Assembly (NCBI RefSeq): GCF_014174155.1
Contig: NZ_JABEQM010000009.1
Location: 116,562-180,561, forward strand
DNA: 64,000 nt
Direction of reading: 5' to 3'
DNA from: Gluconacetobacter tumulisoli
Lineage (GTDB): Bacteria > Pseudomonadota > Alphaproteobacteria > Acetobacterales > Acetobacteraceae
The notes beneath the pieces were generated by a model. That model was not told where the DNA came from, made no database searches, and worked only from the letters and a program-made list of their open reading frames with translations. The position numbers were made by a program, and so were the translations under genes. The first letter of the stretch is position 1; each line of letters begins with the position of its first letter. Shown here piece by piece: positions 44,851-53,220 of this stretch.

Positions 44851-46857
44851 ATGTCCGTCCATATCGAGAACCATCTCTGGATCACCCTGGCCGATGGATG
44901 CCGCCTGGGCGCGCGGCTGTGGCTGCCGGCGGGCGCCGGCGACACGCCGGTACCGGCCATCCTGGAATATATCCCCTATCGCAAGGGCGACGGGACGCGG
45001 GTGCGCGATGAACCGATGCATGGCTATTTCGCCGCCCAGGGCTATGCCTGCGTGCGGGTGGACATGCGCGGCAGCGGCGAGTCCGACGGGCACCTGGCCG
45101 ATGAATACCTGAAACAGGAACAGGACGACGCGCTGGAGGTCATCGCCTGGATCGCCGCACAGCCCTGGTGCAGCGGCGCCGTCGGCATGATGGGCAAATC
45201 CTGGGGCGGCTTCAACTGCCTGCAGGTCGCCGCCAGGCGTCCCCCGGCGCTGAAGGCGATCATGACGGTCTATTCCACCGACAACCGCTTCACCGACGAT
45301 ATTCATTACATGGGCGGCTGCCTGCTGAACGACAATCTGTGGTGGGGCAGCCTGATGCTGGCCTTTCAGGGACGGCCGCCTTTCCCCGAGATCGCGGGAC
45401 CGGACTGGCGGGCGCAGTGGCTCGAACGGATCGCCGCCATGCCCTTCTTCCCGGCCCTGTGGCTGGCGCACCAGCGCTATGACGCCTACTGGAAGCACGG
45501 ATCCGTCTGCGAGGCGTATGACGACATCGCCTGCCCGGTCCTGGTGGTCGGCGGATGGATCGACAGCTATACCAACGCCGTGCCGCGCCTGCTGGAACGG
45601 CTGACGGTGCCGCGACGCGGGATCATCGGCCCATGGGGGCATGTCTATCCCCATGACGGCGCCCCGGGGCCGGCCATCGGCTTCCTGCAGGAGGCCGTGC
45701 GCTGGTGGGACCAGTGGCTGAAGGGACAGGATACCGGCATCCTGGATGAACCGATGCTGCGCGCCTACGTCACCGACGCCTATCCGCCCGACGGCACCCG
45801 CACCTTCATTCCCGGCCGCTGGGTGGCCGAAGCCCACTGGCCCTCGCCCGACATCACGCCGCGCACGCTGCACCTGCGCGCCGACCACGGGCTGGGCGCG
45901 TCCGACGGCGGCGACGCCGTGCTGTCCATCCGCTCGCCGCAGAGCCATGGCCGCGCGGGCGGCGAATGGATGGGCACCGGCTGCCCGGGCGAGATGCCGA
46001 CCGACCAGCGTCTGGACGACGGCGGCGCCCTGGTCTTCGAGACCGATGTCCTGGACACGGCCTTCGACATCCTGGGCGCGCCGCGCCTGCATGTGCGCGC
46101 GGCATCCGACGCGCCCGTGGCCCATGCGGTGGTGACGCTGTCCGACGTCGCACCGGACGGGCAGGCAACGCGCATCAGCTACCAGGTGCTGAACCTGACG
46201 CATCGCAACGGGCATGAAACGCCGGAACCGCTGGTGCCGGGCGCATGGTTCGACCTGACGGTGACGCTGAACGATTGCGGACATCGCTTCGCCCCCGGCC
46301 ACCGGCTGCGGATCGCAATCGGCACGGCATACTGGCCGCTGATCTGGCCGGCACCCCACGCCGCGACCCTGGCGCTGCGGGACGGCCGGCTGGTGCTGCC
46401 GGTCCGCTCGGGGGCGGAGACCGCGCAGGGGGCCGCCCCGGCGTTCCCCCCGCCGGCACACGGCCCCCTGACGCCCGTGACGCAGCTCGATCCGGGACGG
46501 ATCGAACGGTACAGCGTGCAGGATTGCGTAACCGGCACCATGCGCTACGTCACCGACGCCGAAGGCGGCGTCTTCGGCGAAGGGATCTATCGCCTGGACG
46601 GGGTCGACACCCTCGTGTCGCACAATCTCAGGCGCGACCTGACCATCCGCGACGACGACCCTCTGTCCGCCCGCTACGTGCTGACCCAGACCTACGAAAT
46701 GGGACGTGCAGGCTGGATGACGAAAATCGTCACCCGAACGGAAATGACGTCCGATGCGGGCTATTTTCACCTGTCCGGACAGCTGGAAGCCTTTGAAAAC
46801 GACCAACCGGTGGCCCGGCGCGACTGGTCCGAACATATTGCGCGCGACCTGATGTGA
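44851..46857 (+). CDS. CocE/NonD-family (X-Pro dipeptidyl-peptidase S15-like) hydrolase
   Basis: 668 residues. No signal peptide, so cytoplasmic. The N-terminal alpha/beta-hydrolase domain has LEYIPYRKGDGTRVRD, RVDMRGSGESDG, the nucleophile MGKSWGGFN (Ser near residue 116), candidate Asp in VGGWIDSYTN and His in GPWGHVYPHD. The C-terminal jelly-roll (PepX_C-like) covers about residues 310-560. The family includes X-Pro dipeptidyl peptidases, cocaine esterase and glutaryl-7-ACA acylase. An AGGAG ribosome site precedes the start by 11 bp. The upstream extension of the open frame runs through the POT gene in another frame and is not coding. Confidence 0.88.
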   Translation: MSVHIENHLWITLADGCRLGARLWLPAGAGDTPVPAILEYIPYRKGDGTRVRDEPMHGYFAAQGYACVRVDMRGSGESDGHLADEYLKQEQDDALEVIAWIAAQPWCSGAVGMMGKSWGGFNCLQVAARRPPALKAIMTVYSTDNRFTDDIHYMGGCLLNDNLWWGSLMLAFQGRPPFPEIAGPDWRAQWLERIAAMPFFPALWLAHQRYDAYWKHGSVCEAYDDIACPVLVVGGWIDSYTNAVPRLLERLTVPRRGIIGPWGHVYPHDGAPGPAIGFLQEAVRWWDQWLKGQDTGILDEPMLRAYVTDAYPPDGTRTFIPGRWVAEAHWPSPDITPRTLHLRADHGLGASDGGDAVLSIRSPQSHGRAGGEWMGTGCPGEMPTDQRLDDGGALVFETDVLDTAFDILGAPRLHVRAASDAPVAHAVVTLSDVAPDGQATRISYQVLNLTHRNGHETPEPLVPGAWFDLTVTLNDCGHRFAPGHRLRIAIGTAYWPLIWPAPHAATLALRDGRLVLPVRSGAETAQGAAPAFPPPAHGPLTPVTQLDPGRIERYSVQDCVTGTMRYVTDAEGGVFGEGIYRLDGVDTLVSHNLRRDLTIRDDDPLSARYVLTQTYEMGRAGWMTKIVTRTEMTSDAGYFHLSGQLEAFENDQPVARRDWSEHIARDLM

Positions 46858-46921
46858 CGGGGCAGATCGGCAATGCCCTCTGCGGGTTTCAGGACAGAGC
46901 CCCGAGACCTGCCACGGCCGG

Positions 46922-47056
46922 CTACCAGGCCGCACCGAAGATCAGGATGCAGGCATAGAGCGCGATGATCCCCGCGATGCCCCCGATCATCACGGACCAG
47001 TACCCGATCGAATGGCCAGGTGTCGTGGACAGCCGGCGTGCAAGAATGTCGGTCAT
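46922..47056 (-). CDS. 44-residue single-helix membrane protein
   Basis: Starts at the ATG at 47056 with GGGGG about 7 bp upstream. The sequence MTDILARRLSTTPGHSIGYW is followed by one hydrophobic helix (SVMIGGIAGIIALYACILIFG) and ends AAW. The topology resembles short inner-membrane regulators or subunits of cytochrome oxidases, but no family is recognised. The ribosome site and clean helix make it a likely real gene, perhaps of limited taxonomic spread. Confidence 0.6.
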   Translation of the reverse strand: MTDILARRLSTTPGHSIGYWSVMIGGIAGIIALYACILIFGAAW

Positions 47057-47268
47057 GGACGCCCCCTTTTTCCAAGGCGGTTTTTTACTCCCTGCAGGTG
47101 GGCACCCCCATCGCGGCGGCAAGGAGGGGTGGACGACGCCGCCGATCACAACCCCACGATCCGCGCCCGTTTCACAGGCCCTGCCCTCCGACGGACGCGC
47201 GATTCCCTTGTCCGACGCGGGCGTCGGCTGGCATGCTGGCGCCCGTATCCGCGAAGGACCGTCCCGAC

Positions 47269-47472
47269 ATGCGTATCCGCCTGCTCCTGTCCACCCTGTC
47301 CGTCGTCGCCCTGATGGGGACGGCCCCCGGTTCGGCTGCTCCCTGCCGCGACGCCAAGGGCAAGTTCGTCACCTGCCCCAAGCCGAAACCGGAAAAATGC
47401 CGTGACGCCAAAGGTAAATTCATCAAATGCCCTGCGCCGGCGATACCGGCGGCACCAGCCACGCCGGGCTGA
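47269..47472 (+). CDS. Small secreted protein with duplicated CRDAKGKF motif
   Basis: 67 residues. GAAGGA precedes the ATG by 11 bp and MRIRLLLSTLSVVALMGTAP is a signal peptide. The mature part repeats a 19-residue unit: CRDAKGKFVTCPKPKPEK then CRDAKGKFIKCPAPA. Each unit has two Cys eight residues apart that could form a disulphide. Similar short Cys-Arg-Asp-Ala-Lys-Gly repeats appear in exported proteins of related bacteria; function unknown to me. Confidence 0.7.
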   Translation: MRIRLLLSTLSVVALMGTAPGSAAPCRDAKGKFVTCPKPKPEKCRDAKGKFIKCPAPAIPAAPATPG

Positions 47473-47690
47473 TCGAGAGGCGCCCGGCAGGGCCCCGGAC
47501 GGACGACGCGCCGACAGGCATTTCAGAACTCTTGCGCGAGAGCGGTCCTTTGGACTGCCCGCCACCAAGCACGGGAAACGCGCGTCCGATCTCCGGCAGA
47601 AGGGTTTTCAGTCGGACTCCCAAGGCGGGATGCAACTCCCGCAGCTTCCTCCCGTTCGATCGCACACAGGCGCCTCAATGGAGAAAAGCG

Positions 47691-48023
47691 ATGGGACGCT
47701 TCGCCCGACACGCGACCCGGCAGGCTGTGCTTGCGTTACTGGCCGTCCTGGCCAACCCGGCCGTATCACTGGCCCAGCCCACCCCGCCCCGCCTGCCACC
47801 TCCGGCAAATCCACATACCAACACACCGCCGGAACGGATGGGCGATATGCCGCAGATGAATTGCGCCAGCGAAATGACACCGGGGCGCTGCGGCCACCAG
47901 GACATGCTCGGGCCGCCGCCCGAGCACAGGCCCGTCCCCGCCAGCCGCCCGACCTCCAAGGAAAAACCGAGGAACCCGCCCCGTCCGACGACATCCGCCC
48001 CACCGCACGCCACGTCTCCCTGA
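47691..48023 (+). CDS. Small secreted proline-rich protein
   Basis: 110 residues. GGAG lies 7 bp before the ATG. A signal peptide (ARHATRQAVLALLAVLANPAVSLAQ) is followed by a Pro/Thr/His-rich segment with MNCASEMTPGRCGHQDML, a small Cys pair, and a basic proline-rich tail. No domain is recognised. It lies in a run of small exported-protein genes on the plus strand. Confidence 0.55.
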   Translation: MGRFARHATRQAVLALLAVLANPAVSLAQPTPPRLPPPANPHTNTPPERMGDMPQMNCASEMTPGRCGHQDMLGPPPEHRPVPASRPTSKEKPRNPPRPTTSAPPHATSP

Positions 48024-48094
48024 CAAGCGCCGTCACCGGGCAACGAAACCTATGGCCTGTTCTCGCGTTTCGTCCAAAACCTCAAGGACGATTC

Positions 48095-48262
48095 ATGACC
48101 CGCGTTTTTGCTGCTGTTCTCGCGCTTCTGGCCGCCACCGCGCCCCTGACCGCCTGCACCCACCACCGGACCTTCGGCGAGAAGGTCCGCGACACGGTCG
48201 ATCCCCCCCAGGGGCCCGTCGAGAAAGCCGGACGCGCGGTGGACCGCGCAACCGGCAACTGA
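48095..48262 (+). CDS. Small lipoprotein
   Basis: 55 residues. AAGGA precedes the ATG by 7 bp. MTRVFAAVLALLAATAPLTAC is a lipoprotein signal with lipobox LTAC. The mature peptide THHRTFGEKVRDTVDPPQGPVEKAGRAVDRATGN is short, charged and helical, in the style of entericidin-like lipoproteins. Convergent with the PepSY gene. Confidence 0.65.
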   Translation: MTRVFAAVLALLAATAPLTACTHHRTFGEKVRDTVDPPQGPVEKAGRAVDRATGN

Positions 48263-48288
48263 TCGACGCGGACGGCCGGGCAGCGGCG

Positions 48289-49443
48289 TCAGCCGTTGGC
48301 CCGCGCCCGCCGCAGCACCCACATCACGACGCCGGACACCGAAAAGAGGCACAGGGCCAGGCCGTTCAGCCCGATCAGCACGCTCCAGGCATAGCCGGGC
48401 AAGGTCGGGCCAAGCCGGTTCTGATGCAGGATCCGGATCCAGGCATACAGGCGCTGCCCCACGCCCTGCGTGCCGGGATCGGTGACCACGGTCATCGCGC
48501 CATCATGGCGATCGATCCTCACGCTCGTGGGACGGTTCGCTCCATATCCGGGCTGCACCACGCGCACGACGAACGGGCCCGGCGTCCCCATCTGGACGTC
48601 CGTAATCGTATCGTCCGGCCTGGCCTGGCGGATCGCCGCCAGGGCCGTGTCCAGCCCGTCTTCCTCCGCCTCCATGCCCCCCGCGTCCGCACCGGCCGCA
48701 TGCCGGTGGCCGCGATGCTCCCCCCCGTCCCCGGGGGGCTGCCGATGCTGCCCGGCTCCGCCACCCGGAAACATGTCCGGATAGCAGATCATCACCCCGC
48801 TGCCTCCCATGAAGCCGAGAAGCAGGAACATCCACGCGCCTACCGCAAGATGCGTTTCACGCCAGAGCCTCAAGCCGCGCGCCTTGCGCGAAATCATCAG
48901 ACCGCGCCGCCAGAGTCCCGAACGCCACAGATGGCTGCGCGGCCACCACAGCACGATGCCGCTGACCGCCATCCCGACCAGGAAGACGCCGACCCACCCC
49001 ATCGGCCCCCGCCCCACCGGCAGCAGCAGCAACGTGGTATGCAGACGCAGGACGAAGCCATAGAGGGCACTGCGCTTCTGCGTGCCGATCACATGGGCGG
49101 ACGACGGGTCGACCAGGATTTCGAGCGCGGGGCGATGTCCCCCCGCCGGGCCGAACCCGACGCTGGCCGGGTCATGCAGGCCCTGCGACGGCGCATAACG
49201 CAGCGCAGTCAACCCGGCGGGCGCCGCAGCCCGGGCCGCCGCGACCAATTGGCTTGCGGGAAGCGGAGGGCCGGACTGGACGATCTGCGGCCGCCCGGGC
49301 GCCTCCTGGGGCAGTACGACCATCAGGAATCCGGTCAGGCCCTGCAGGGCAAAGGGAATCGCCAGGATCAGCCCGATCCAGCGATGCAGCTTGCGGATCA
49401 GCGGCATCAGGCGGCACCGCGAATCGTCATGCGCATCTTCCAT
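48289..49443 (-). CDS. PepSY-associated transmembrane protein
   Basis: About 384 residues from the ATG at 49443; an ATG at 49407 (MPLIRKLHRWIGL) would match the canonical family start. Four hydrophobic helices: WIGLILAIPFALQGLTGFLMVVLP, GWVGVFLVGMAVSGIVLWW, VGAWMFLLLGFMGGSGVMI and the last VLIGLNGLALCLFSVSGVVMWVL. PepSY-like loops lie between them (GTQKRSALYGFVLRLHTTLLL). A His-rich loop (GEHRGHRHAAGAD) may bind metal. Such proteins accompany TonB receptors and are proposed inner-membrane reductases for ferric siderophores. It is the last gene of the iron cassette. Confidence 0.85.
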   Translation of the reverse strand: MEDAHDDSRCRLMPLIRKLHRWIGLILAIPFALQGLTGFLMVVLPQEAPGRPQIVQSGPPLPASQLVAAARAAAPAGLTALRYAPSQGLHDPASVGFGPAGGHRPALEILVDPSSAHVIGTQKRSALYGFVLRLHTTLLLLPVGRGPMGWVGVFLVGMAVSGIVLWWPRSHLWRSGLWRRGLMISRKARGLRLWRETHLAVGAWMFLLLGFMGGSGVMICYPDMFPGGGAGQHRQPPGDGGEHRGHRHAAGADAGGMEAEEDGLDTALAAIRQARPDDTITDVQMGTPGPFVVRVVQPGYGANRPTSVRIDRHDGAMTVVTDPGTQGVGQRLYAWIRILHQNRLGPTLPGYAWSVLIGLNGLALCLFSVSGVVMWVLRRARANG

Positions 49444-49474
49444 GTCGTACTGTGATATTTTTCGAACACACGTA

Positions 49475-50161
49475 TCATAACGAGCACCATTGGCGCATGA
49501 GGTTGTGGTAGCAGTTGACCAGGCCAAGGATATCCCGATCATCGTCCGGCAGCCGGGCCCGCAGACCCATGATGGTCCGGTCCAGATCGAACAGGATCCG
49601 GCGCAGAGTCCCGTCGCGGATCATGGATTGGGTCCAGAAGAACGACGCCCAGCGGCTGCCGCGCGTCACCTGGGCGACACTGTGCAACACCGTCGTGTCA
49701 TAGACGATCATGTCGCCGGCCGGCAGTTTGACGGCCTGTGTACCGCTTTCGTCATGGATCAGCAATTCACCGCCGTCATATTCCTCGGGCTCGGTCAGGA
49801 ACAGGGTCGCGGAAATATCGGTCCGGATTCTCAGCCCGCCGGAACCGGGGATGTAGCGGATCGCATTGTCGACATGCGCGCCGAATTCCATGCCGACATC
49901 GTACCGGTTGAACAGTGGCGGCACGATGCGATTCGGCACCGCCGCGCTGGTGAACAGCGCGTTGCGCGCCAGCGCGTTCAGGACCAGGTCGGCCATTGCG
50001 CGATGGTCCGGATGATCGAGCGGCAGTTGAAGATTATGCTTGGCCTGCGCCGATTGCGGGCCCGCGGTAACCCGCCCGTCGCGCCAGTCGGCCCGTGCCA
50101 GCACCGCGCGGCAATGGGCCAGTTCGTCCCGGCTCAGCAGTTCGGGGATATGCAGCAGCAT
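49475..50161 (-). CDS. piuC: PiuC/YbiX-type Fe(II)/2-oxoglutarate dioxygenase (PKHD hydroxylase)
   Basis: 228 residues, typical for the family. The metal site is His and Asp in EFGAHVDNAI (near residue 96-98) and His in VLHSVAQVTRGSRW (near 157), with the Arg after it binding 2-oxoglutarate. PiuC-like enzymes are coded beside catecholate siderophore receptors and are iron-repressed; the substrate is not settled. The ATG shares one base with the Sel1 stop (TGATG), implying coupling. The gene order receptor-Sel1-PiuC-PepSY echoes the piuA-piuC locus of Pseudomonas. Confidence 0.9.
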   Translation of the reverse strand: MLLHIPELLSRDELAHCRAVLARADWRDGRVTAGPQSAQAKHNLQLPLDHPDHRAMADLVLNALARNALFTSAAVPNRIVPPLFNRYDVGMEFGAHVDNAIRYIPGSGGLRIRTDISATLFLTEPEEYDGGELLIHDESGTQAVKLPAGDMIVYDTTVLHSVAQVTRGSRWASFFWTQSMIRDGTLRRILFDLDRTIMGLRARLPDDDRDILGLVNCYHNLMRQWCSL

Positions 50162-50832
50162 CAGTTGACCTCATGTTCCGCAAGGAATCGTTCCATCTGC
50201 GCACGGAAGGCCGGCGTGCCGGTTCGACGTGCGATGTCGAAATGACGCTGCGCCTGCGCGTGCCGGCCTTCCGCTTGCAGGAAACGGCCCAGGTTGAAAT
50301 GCCCCCGGAAATCCCCGCCTTCCGCGGCCCGGACGTACCAGGCCCTGGCCTGGCCAATGTCACGCGCCACGACCCACCCGTCTTCGTAAAACCCGCCGAT
50401 GATATTGAATGATTTGCAATGACCATGCGCGGCGGCCCGTCGGAACCAGGCCAGCGCGCGGACACGGTCGGGCGCGCCGTCCCAGCCCAGGGTCAGGCCC
50501 GTCGCGTAATTGTACATGCCCCAGTCCAGACCCGCGCACGCGGCGCCGCGATACCAGCGCAGCGCGTCGGCCGGGGCCGGGGCCACGCCCCACCCCAGTT
50601 CGCAGCAGCGTCCGACCATGTTGAGGCCCATCGCATGGCCCTGGCGCGCGGCGGCCAGGAACCAGCCCAGCGCCGCCCGCTCATCCCGGGGCAGGAGCGT
50701 ACCGTCCAGCAGGATTTGCCCCAGCATCAATTGAGCATCCGCCTGCCCCGCGCTGGCGAGGGCGCAGATCGCGGCGATGCCGTCCGCGACATTTTCCTGC
50801 CCCCCGTCCTGCATGCCGGTTCCGTCGTGCAT
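50161..50832 (-). CDS. Sel1-repeat protein of the piu-type iron cassette
   Basis: 223 residues made of about five Sel1-like helical repeats (for example DALRWYRGAACAGLDWGMYNYA, RALAWFRRAAAHGHCKSFNIIG, QARAWYVRAAEGGDFRGHFNLG). No signal peptide. Sel1 proteins are scaffolds for protein-protein contact. Its place between receptor (13-bp gap) and piuC (1-bp overlap) indicates it belongs to the same operon; the partner is unknown. Confidence 0.85.
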   Translation of the reverse strand: MHDGTGMQDGGQENVADGIAAICALASAGQADAQLMLGQILLDGTLLPRDERAALGWFLAAARQGHAMGLNMVGRCCELGWGVAPAPADALRWYRGAACAGLDWGMYNYATGLTLGWDGAPDRVRALAWFRRAAAHGHCKSFNIIGGFYEDGWVVARDIGQARAWYVRAAEGGDFRGHFNLGRFLQAEGRHAQAQRHFDIARRTGTPAFRAQMERFLAEHEVN

Positions 50833-50845
50833 CCCGCGCAGGCGC

Positions 50846-53173
50846 TCAGAAATGGGCGTTCATCGTGACGAGGGCGGTCCGGCCGGGCGCCTGCATCGCA
50901 TAATGCGTCGTGTAGGCCTGCGTGAAATACCGCTTGTTGGCGAGATTCTGAATATTGAGCTGCAGGCTGTAATTCCGGCGGAACTTGTAATTCGCCATCA
51001 TGTCGAAACGCCAGTAGCTGGGCACGAATTTCGGCGCGGTCGGCGAATCCGTGCCGTACACCTTGCTCATGTAATAGACGCCCGCCGCCACCGTCAGCGG
51101 CTTGATGATCTGGTAGGTCGTCCACAGCGCCAGGCTGTTCTCCGGCGTGTTCGGCGCATGCCGCCCGTCCATCAGCCCCGCCGCGGCCCCGGCCCCGCCG
51201 GCCTTGAGCAGCCGCGCGTCGAGGTAGGTGTAGCCGCCATTGACCGACCATTTGCGAGTGATCTGTCCGTTCAGGCCGATTTCAAAGCCACGGACCCGCT
51301 TGGTGCCCCCATTGGCGATCCCGCCCGACGCCGTGCTGATCTTGAAATTGGTGCTGTTGATCTGGAACAGCGCGCCGGTCACCATCACCCGGTTATGAAG
51401 CACGCTCCATTTGGTGCCGACCTCGATCGTACGATCGCGTTCCGGCTTCAGGACACTGCCGATATTGCCGGTCCGGTCCGCCCCGAGGCTGATATCGTCC
51501 GAGCCCTGCCCCACTGAATTGCCCGGCGGAATCGCCGCCGTGGCATAGGACGCATAGATCGACCCGTTGGATCGCGGCTTGTACACCAGCCCGCCCTGGT
51601 AGGTGAACAGATTGTCGCCACGCCCGTATTCCCCCGCCGACGAACGGTAGGTGCTCTCCACATTGTCGTAGCGCACACCGAAATTGGCCTGAAGCTGACG
51701 CAGCAGGGTAATGGTGTCGAACAGATAGACCGCCTTGGTGTCGAAGCGCGTGCTGTTCGGATTCCCCGTGCGTTTTAGGGTTCCGGTCCAAAGATCGTTC
51801 GGATTCGGATTGGCCAGCGAGGTGCAGGTATAGGACGAGAAGGCCAGCGCGGTCGCGCATCGCGTAAAGCTGGTGCCCGAACCAACGCTCTGTCCGTTCA
51901 CATAGGCGGTATAGGTATCGTTCTTGCCCTGCTCGCGGGTGAATTCGGTGCCCGAGGCAAACTGGTTCTTGAAGCCCAGCAGATGGACCGACCCATAGAA
52001 ATCGGTCTGGTTGGTCGCCGTGTCGAACGTGGAAATGCGGCTGTTCAGGCGACGGTAGACATAGCCGTAATAGATGTTGCCCTGGCTGTCGTCCGGCATG
52101 GTCCACGCATCGTTCTGCGTGGTCTCGGAATAGCGTGTGGTATTGCGGATATGCAGGTTGCTGCTGAAATCATGTTCCAGCCGCAACGTACCCATATCAA
52201 TGCCGTCCTGGTCGAAATCGCGGTTTTTCAGCCCGTACCAGGTATCGAACGGCACCTTCACCGGCGCACCGCTTCCCGTCGCCAGCACCCGCGCCGCGCC
52301 GTCGGACCGTGCGTTGAAGGTGGGATTGTTGTAGGGAATGCCGACGTTGGGCACATCGTCATTCTGCATGTGATAATACATCAGGGTGACGCGGTTGGGC
52401 GTGCCCAGTCCGAACGACAGCGACGGCGCCACGCCATAGCGACGATAATGGGTGGGCCCGCGTCCGGCCACGCCCTGGTCGTCGCCCATCAGGTTCAGGC
52501 GGAACGCGCCGGTCGGGCTGATTTTCCAGTTGCCGTCGAACGTGCCCCGCTTGTAGTCCGCATTGCCGAAACCCAGGCTGGCATCGATCGCGTTCTTCAG
52601 GCTGGGCATCTTGCTGTTGATGTAGATGGCGCCGCCGGCGCCGCCACGTCCGTTGAAGGCGCCGGTATCGCCCTTGATGACCTCGACCGATTCCACATTG
52701 AATGTCTCGCGCGATTGCGCGCCGACATCGCGCAATCCGTCGACGAAGGTGCTCGACTGCGCGTCGTAGCCGCGCAGGAACGGCCGATCGCCGACCGGAT
52801 TGCCCCCTTCGCCCGCGCCCATCGTGATCCCGGGCACGTTGCGCAGCGCATCGGCCAGCGTGTTCGACGCCGTCTGGGTCAGCAACTGGCGCGAAATGAT
52901 CGACACGCTCTTGGGCGTATCCAGCAGCGGGGCGGTGAATTTCGGCGAGGCCTCGTGCCACAGCCCGACGACCTCGATATGTTCGTGATGAGGGGCCGGC
53001 CGGTCTTGATGGGCCTTCTTCTTCTCCTCGTCCGACATCTTGTCCGGGGCGGCCATGCCCGTGGTGGCGGTCAGCCCCTGCGTTCCAACCATCGCCAGGG
53101 CCAGACCGCACAATGTCTGGCCGCGCTGGGGCACCACAAGATGCGCGGCACGCCATTTTCCAGTGACACCCAT
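50846..53173 (-). CDS. TonB-dependent catecholate siderophore receptor (Fiu/PiuA-like)
   Basis: 775 residues from the ATG at 53173 (an ATG at 53203 would place the promoter inside the gene). An atypical, longer export segment (CGLALAMVGTQGLTATTGMAA) precedes a His/Lys-rich linker and the TonB-box-like EHIEVVGL. The plug has LDTPKSVSIISRQLLTQTASNTLADALRNVPGITMGAGEGG, PFLRGYDAQSSTFVDGLRDVG and ETFNVESVEVIKGDTGAFNGRGGAGGAIYI, the siderophore-receptor (TIGR01783) pattern. The barrel ends TALVTMNAHF. It heads the iron cassette and is preceded by a probable Fur-controlled promoter. Confidence 0.92.
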   Translation of the reverse strand: MGVTGKWRAAHLVVPQRGQTLCGLALAMVGTQGLTATTGMAAPDKMSDEEKKKAHQDRPAPHHEHIEVVGLWHEASPKFTAPLLDTPKSVSIISRQLLTQTASNTLADALRNVPGITMGAGEGGNPVGDRPFLRGYDAQSSTFVDGLRDVGAQSRETFNVESVEVIKGDTGAFNGRGGAGGAIYINSKMPSLKNAIDASLGFGNADYKRGTFDGNWKISPTGAFRLNLMGDDQGVAGRGPTHYRRYGVAPSLSFGLGTPNRVTLMYYHMQNDDVPNVGIPYNNPTFNARSDGAARVLATGSGAPVKVPFDTWYGLKNRDFDQDGIDMGTLRLEHDFSSNLHIRNTTRYSETTQNDAWTMPDDSQGNIYYGYVYRRLNSRISTFDTATNQTDFYGSVHLLGFKNQFASGTEFTREQGKNDTYTAYVNGQSVGSGTSFTRCATALAFSSYTCTSLANPNPNDLWTGTLKRTGNPNSTRFDTKAVYLFDTITLLRQLQANFGVRYDNVESTYRSSAGEYGRGDNLFTYQGGLVYKPRSNGSIYASYATAAIPPGNSVGQGSDDISLGADRTGNIGSVLKPERDRTIEVGTKWSVLHNRVMVTGALFQINSTNFKISTASGGIANGGTKRVRGFEIGLNGQITRKWSVNGGYTYLDARLLKAGGAGAAAGLMDGRHAPNTPENSLALWTTYQIIKPLTVAAGVYYMSKVYGTDSPTAPKFVPSYWRFDMMANYKFRRNYSLQLNIQNLANKRYFTQAYTTHYAMQAPGRTALVTMNAHF

Positions 53174-53192
53174 TCCCTCGGGACCTCTTGTT

Positions 53193-53220
53193 ATAATATG
53201 CAAATGCGAACAACTCGCAA
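53193..53220 (-). promoter_or_regulatory. Iron-responsive promoter with Fur-type box
   Basis: On the minus strand, TTGCGA (-35; plus 53215-53220) and TATTAT (-10; plus 53193-53198) are 16 bp apart, 20 bp before the receptor ATG. The inverted repeat TGCGA-ACAAC-TCGCA (53205-53219) overlaps the -35 box and spacer; TGCGA/TCGCA half sites are typical of alphaproteobacterial Fur boxes. Repression by Fur with iron is inferred. Confidence 0.6.
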
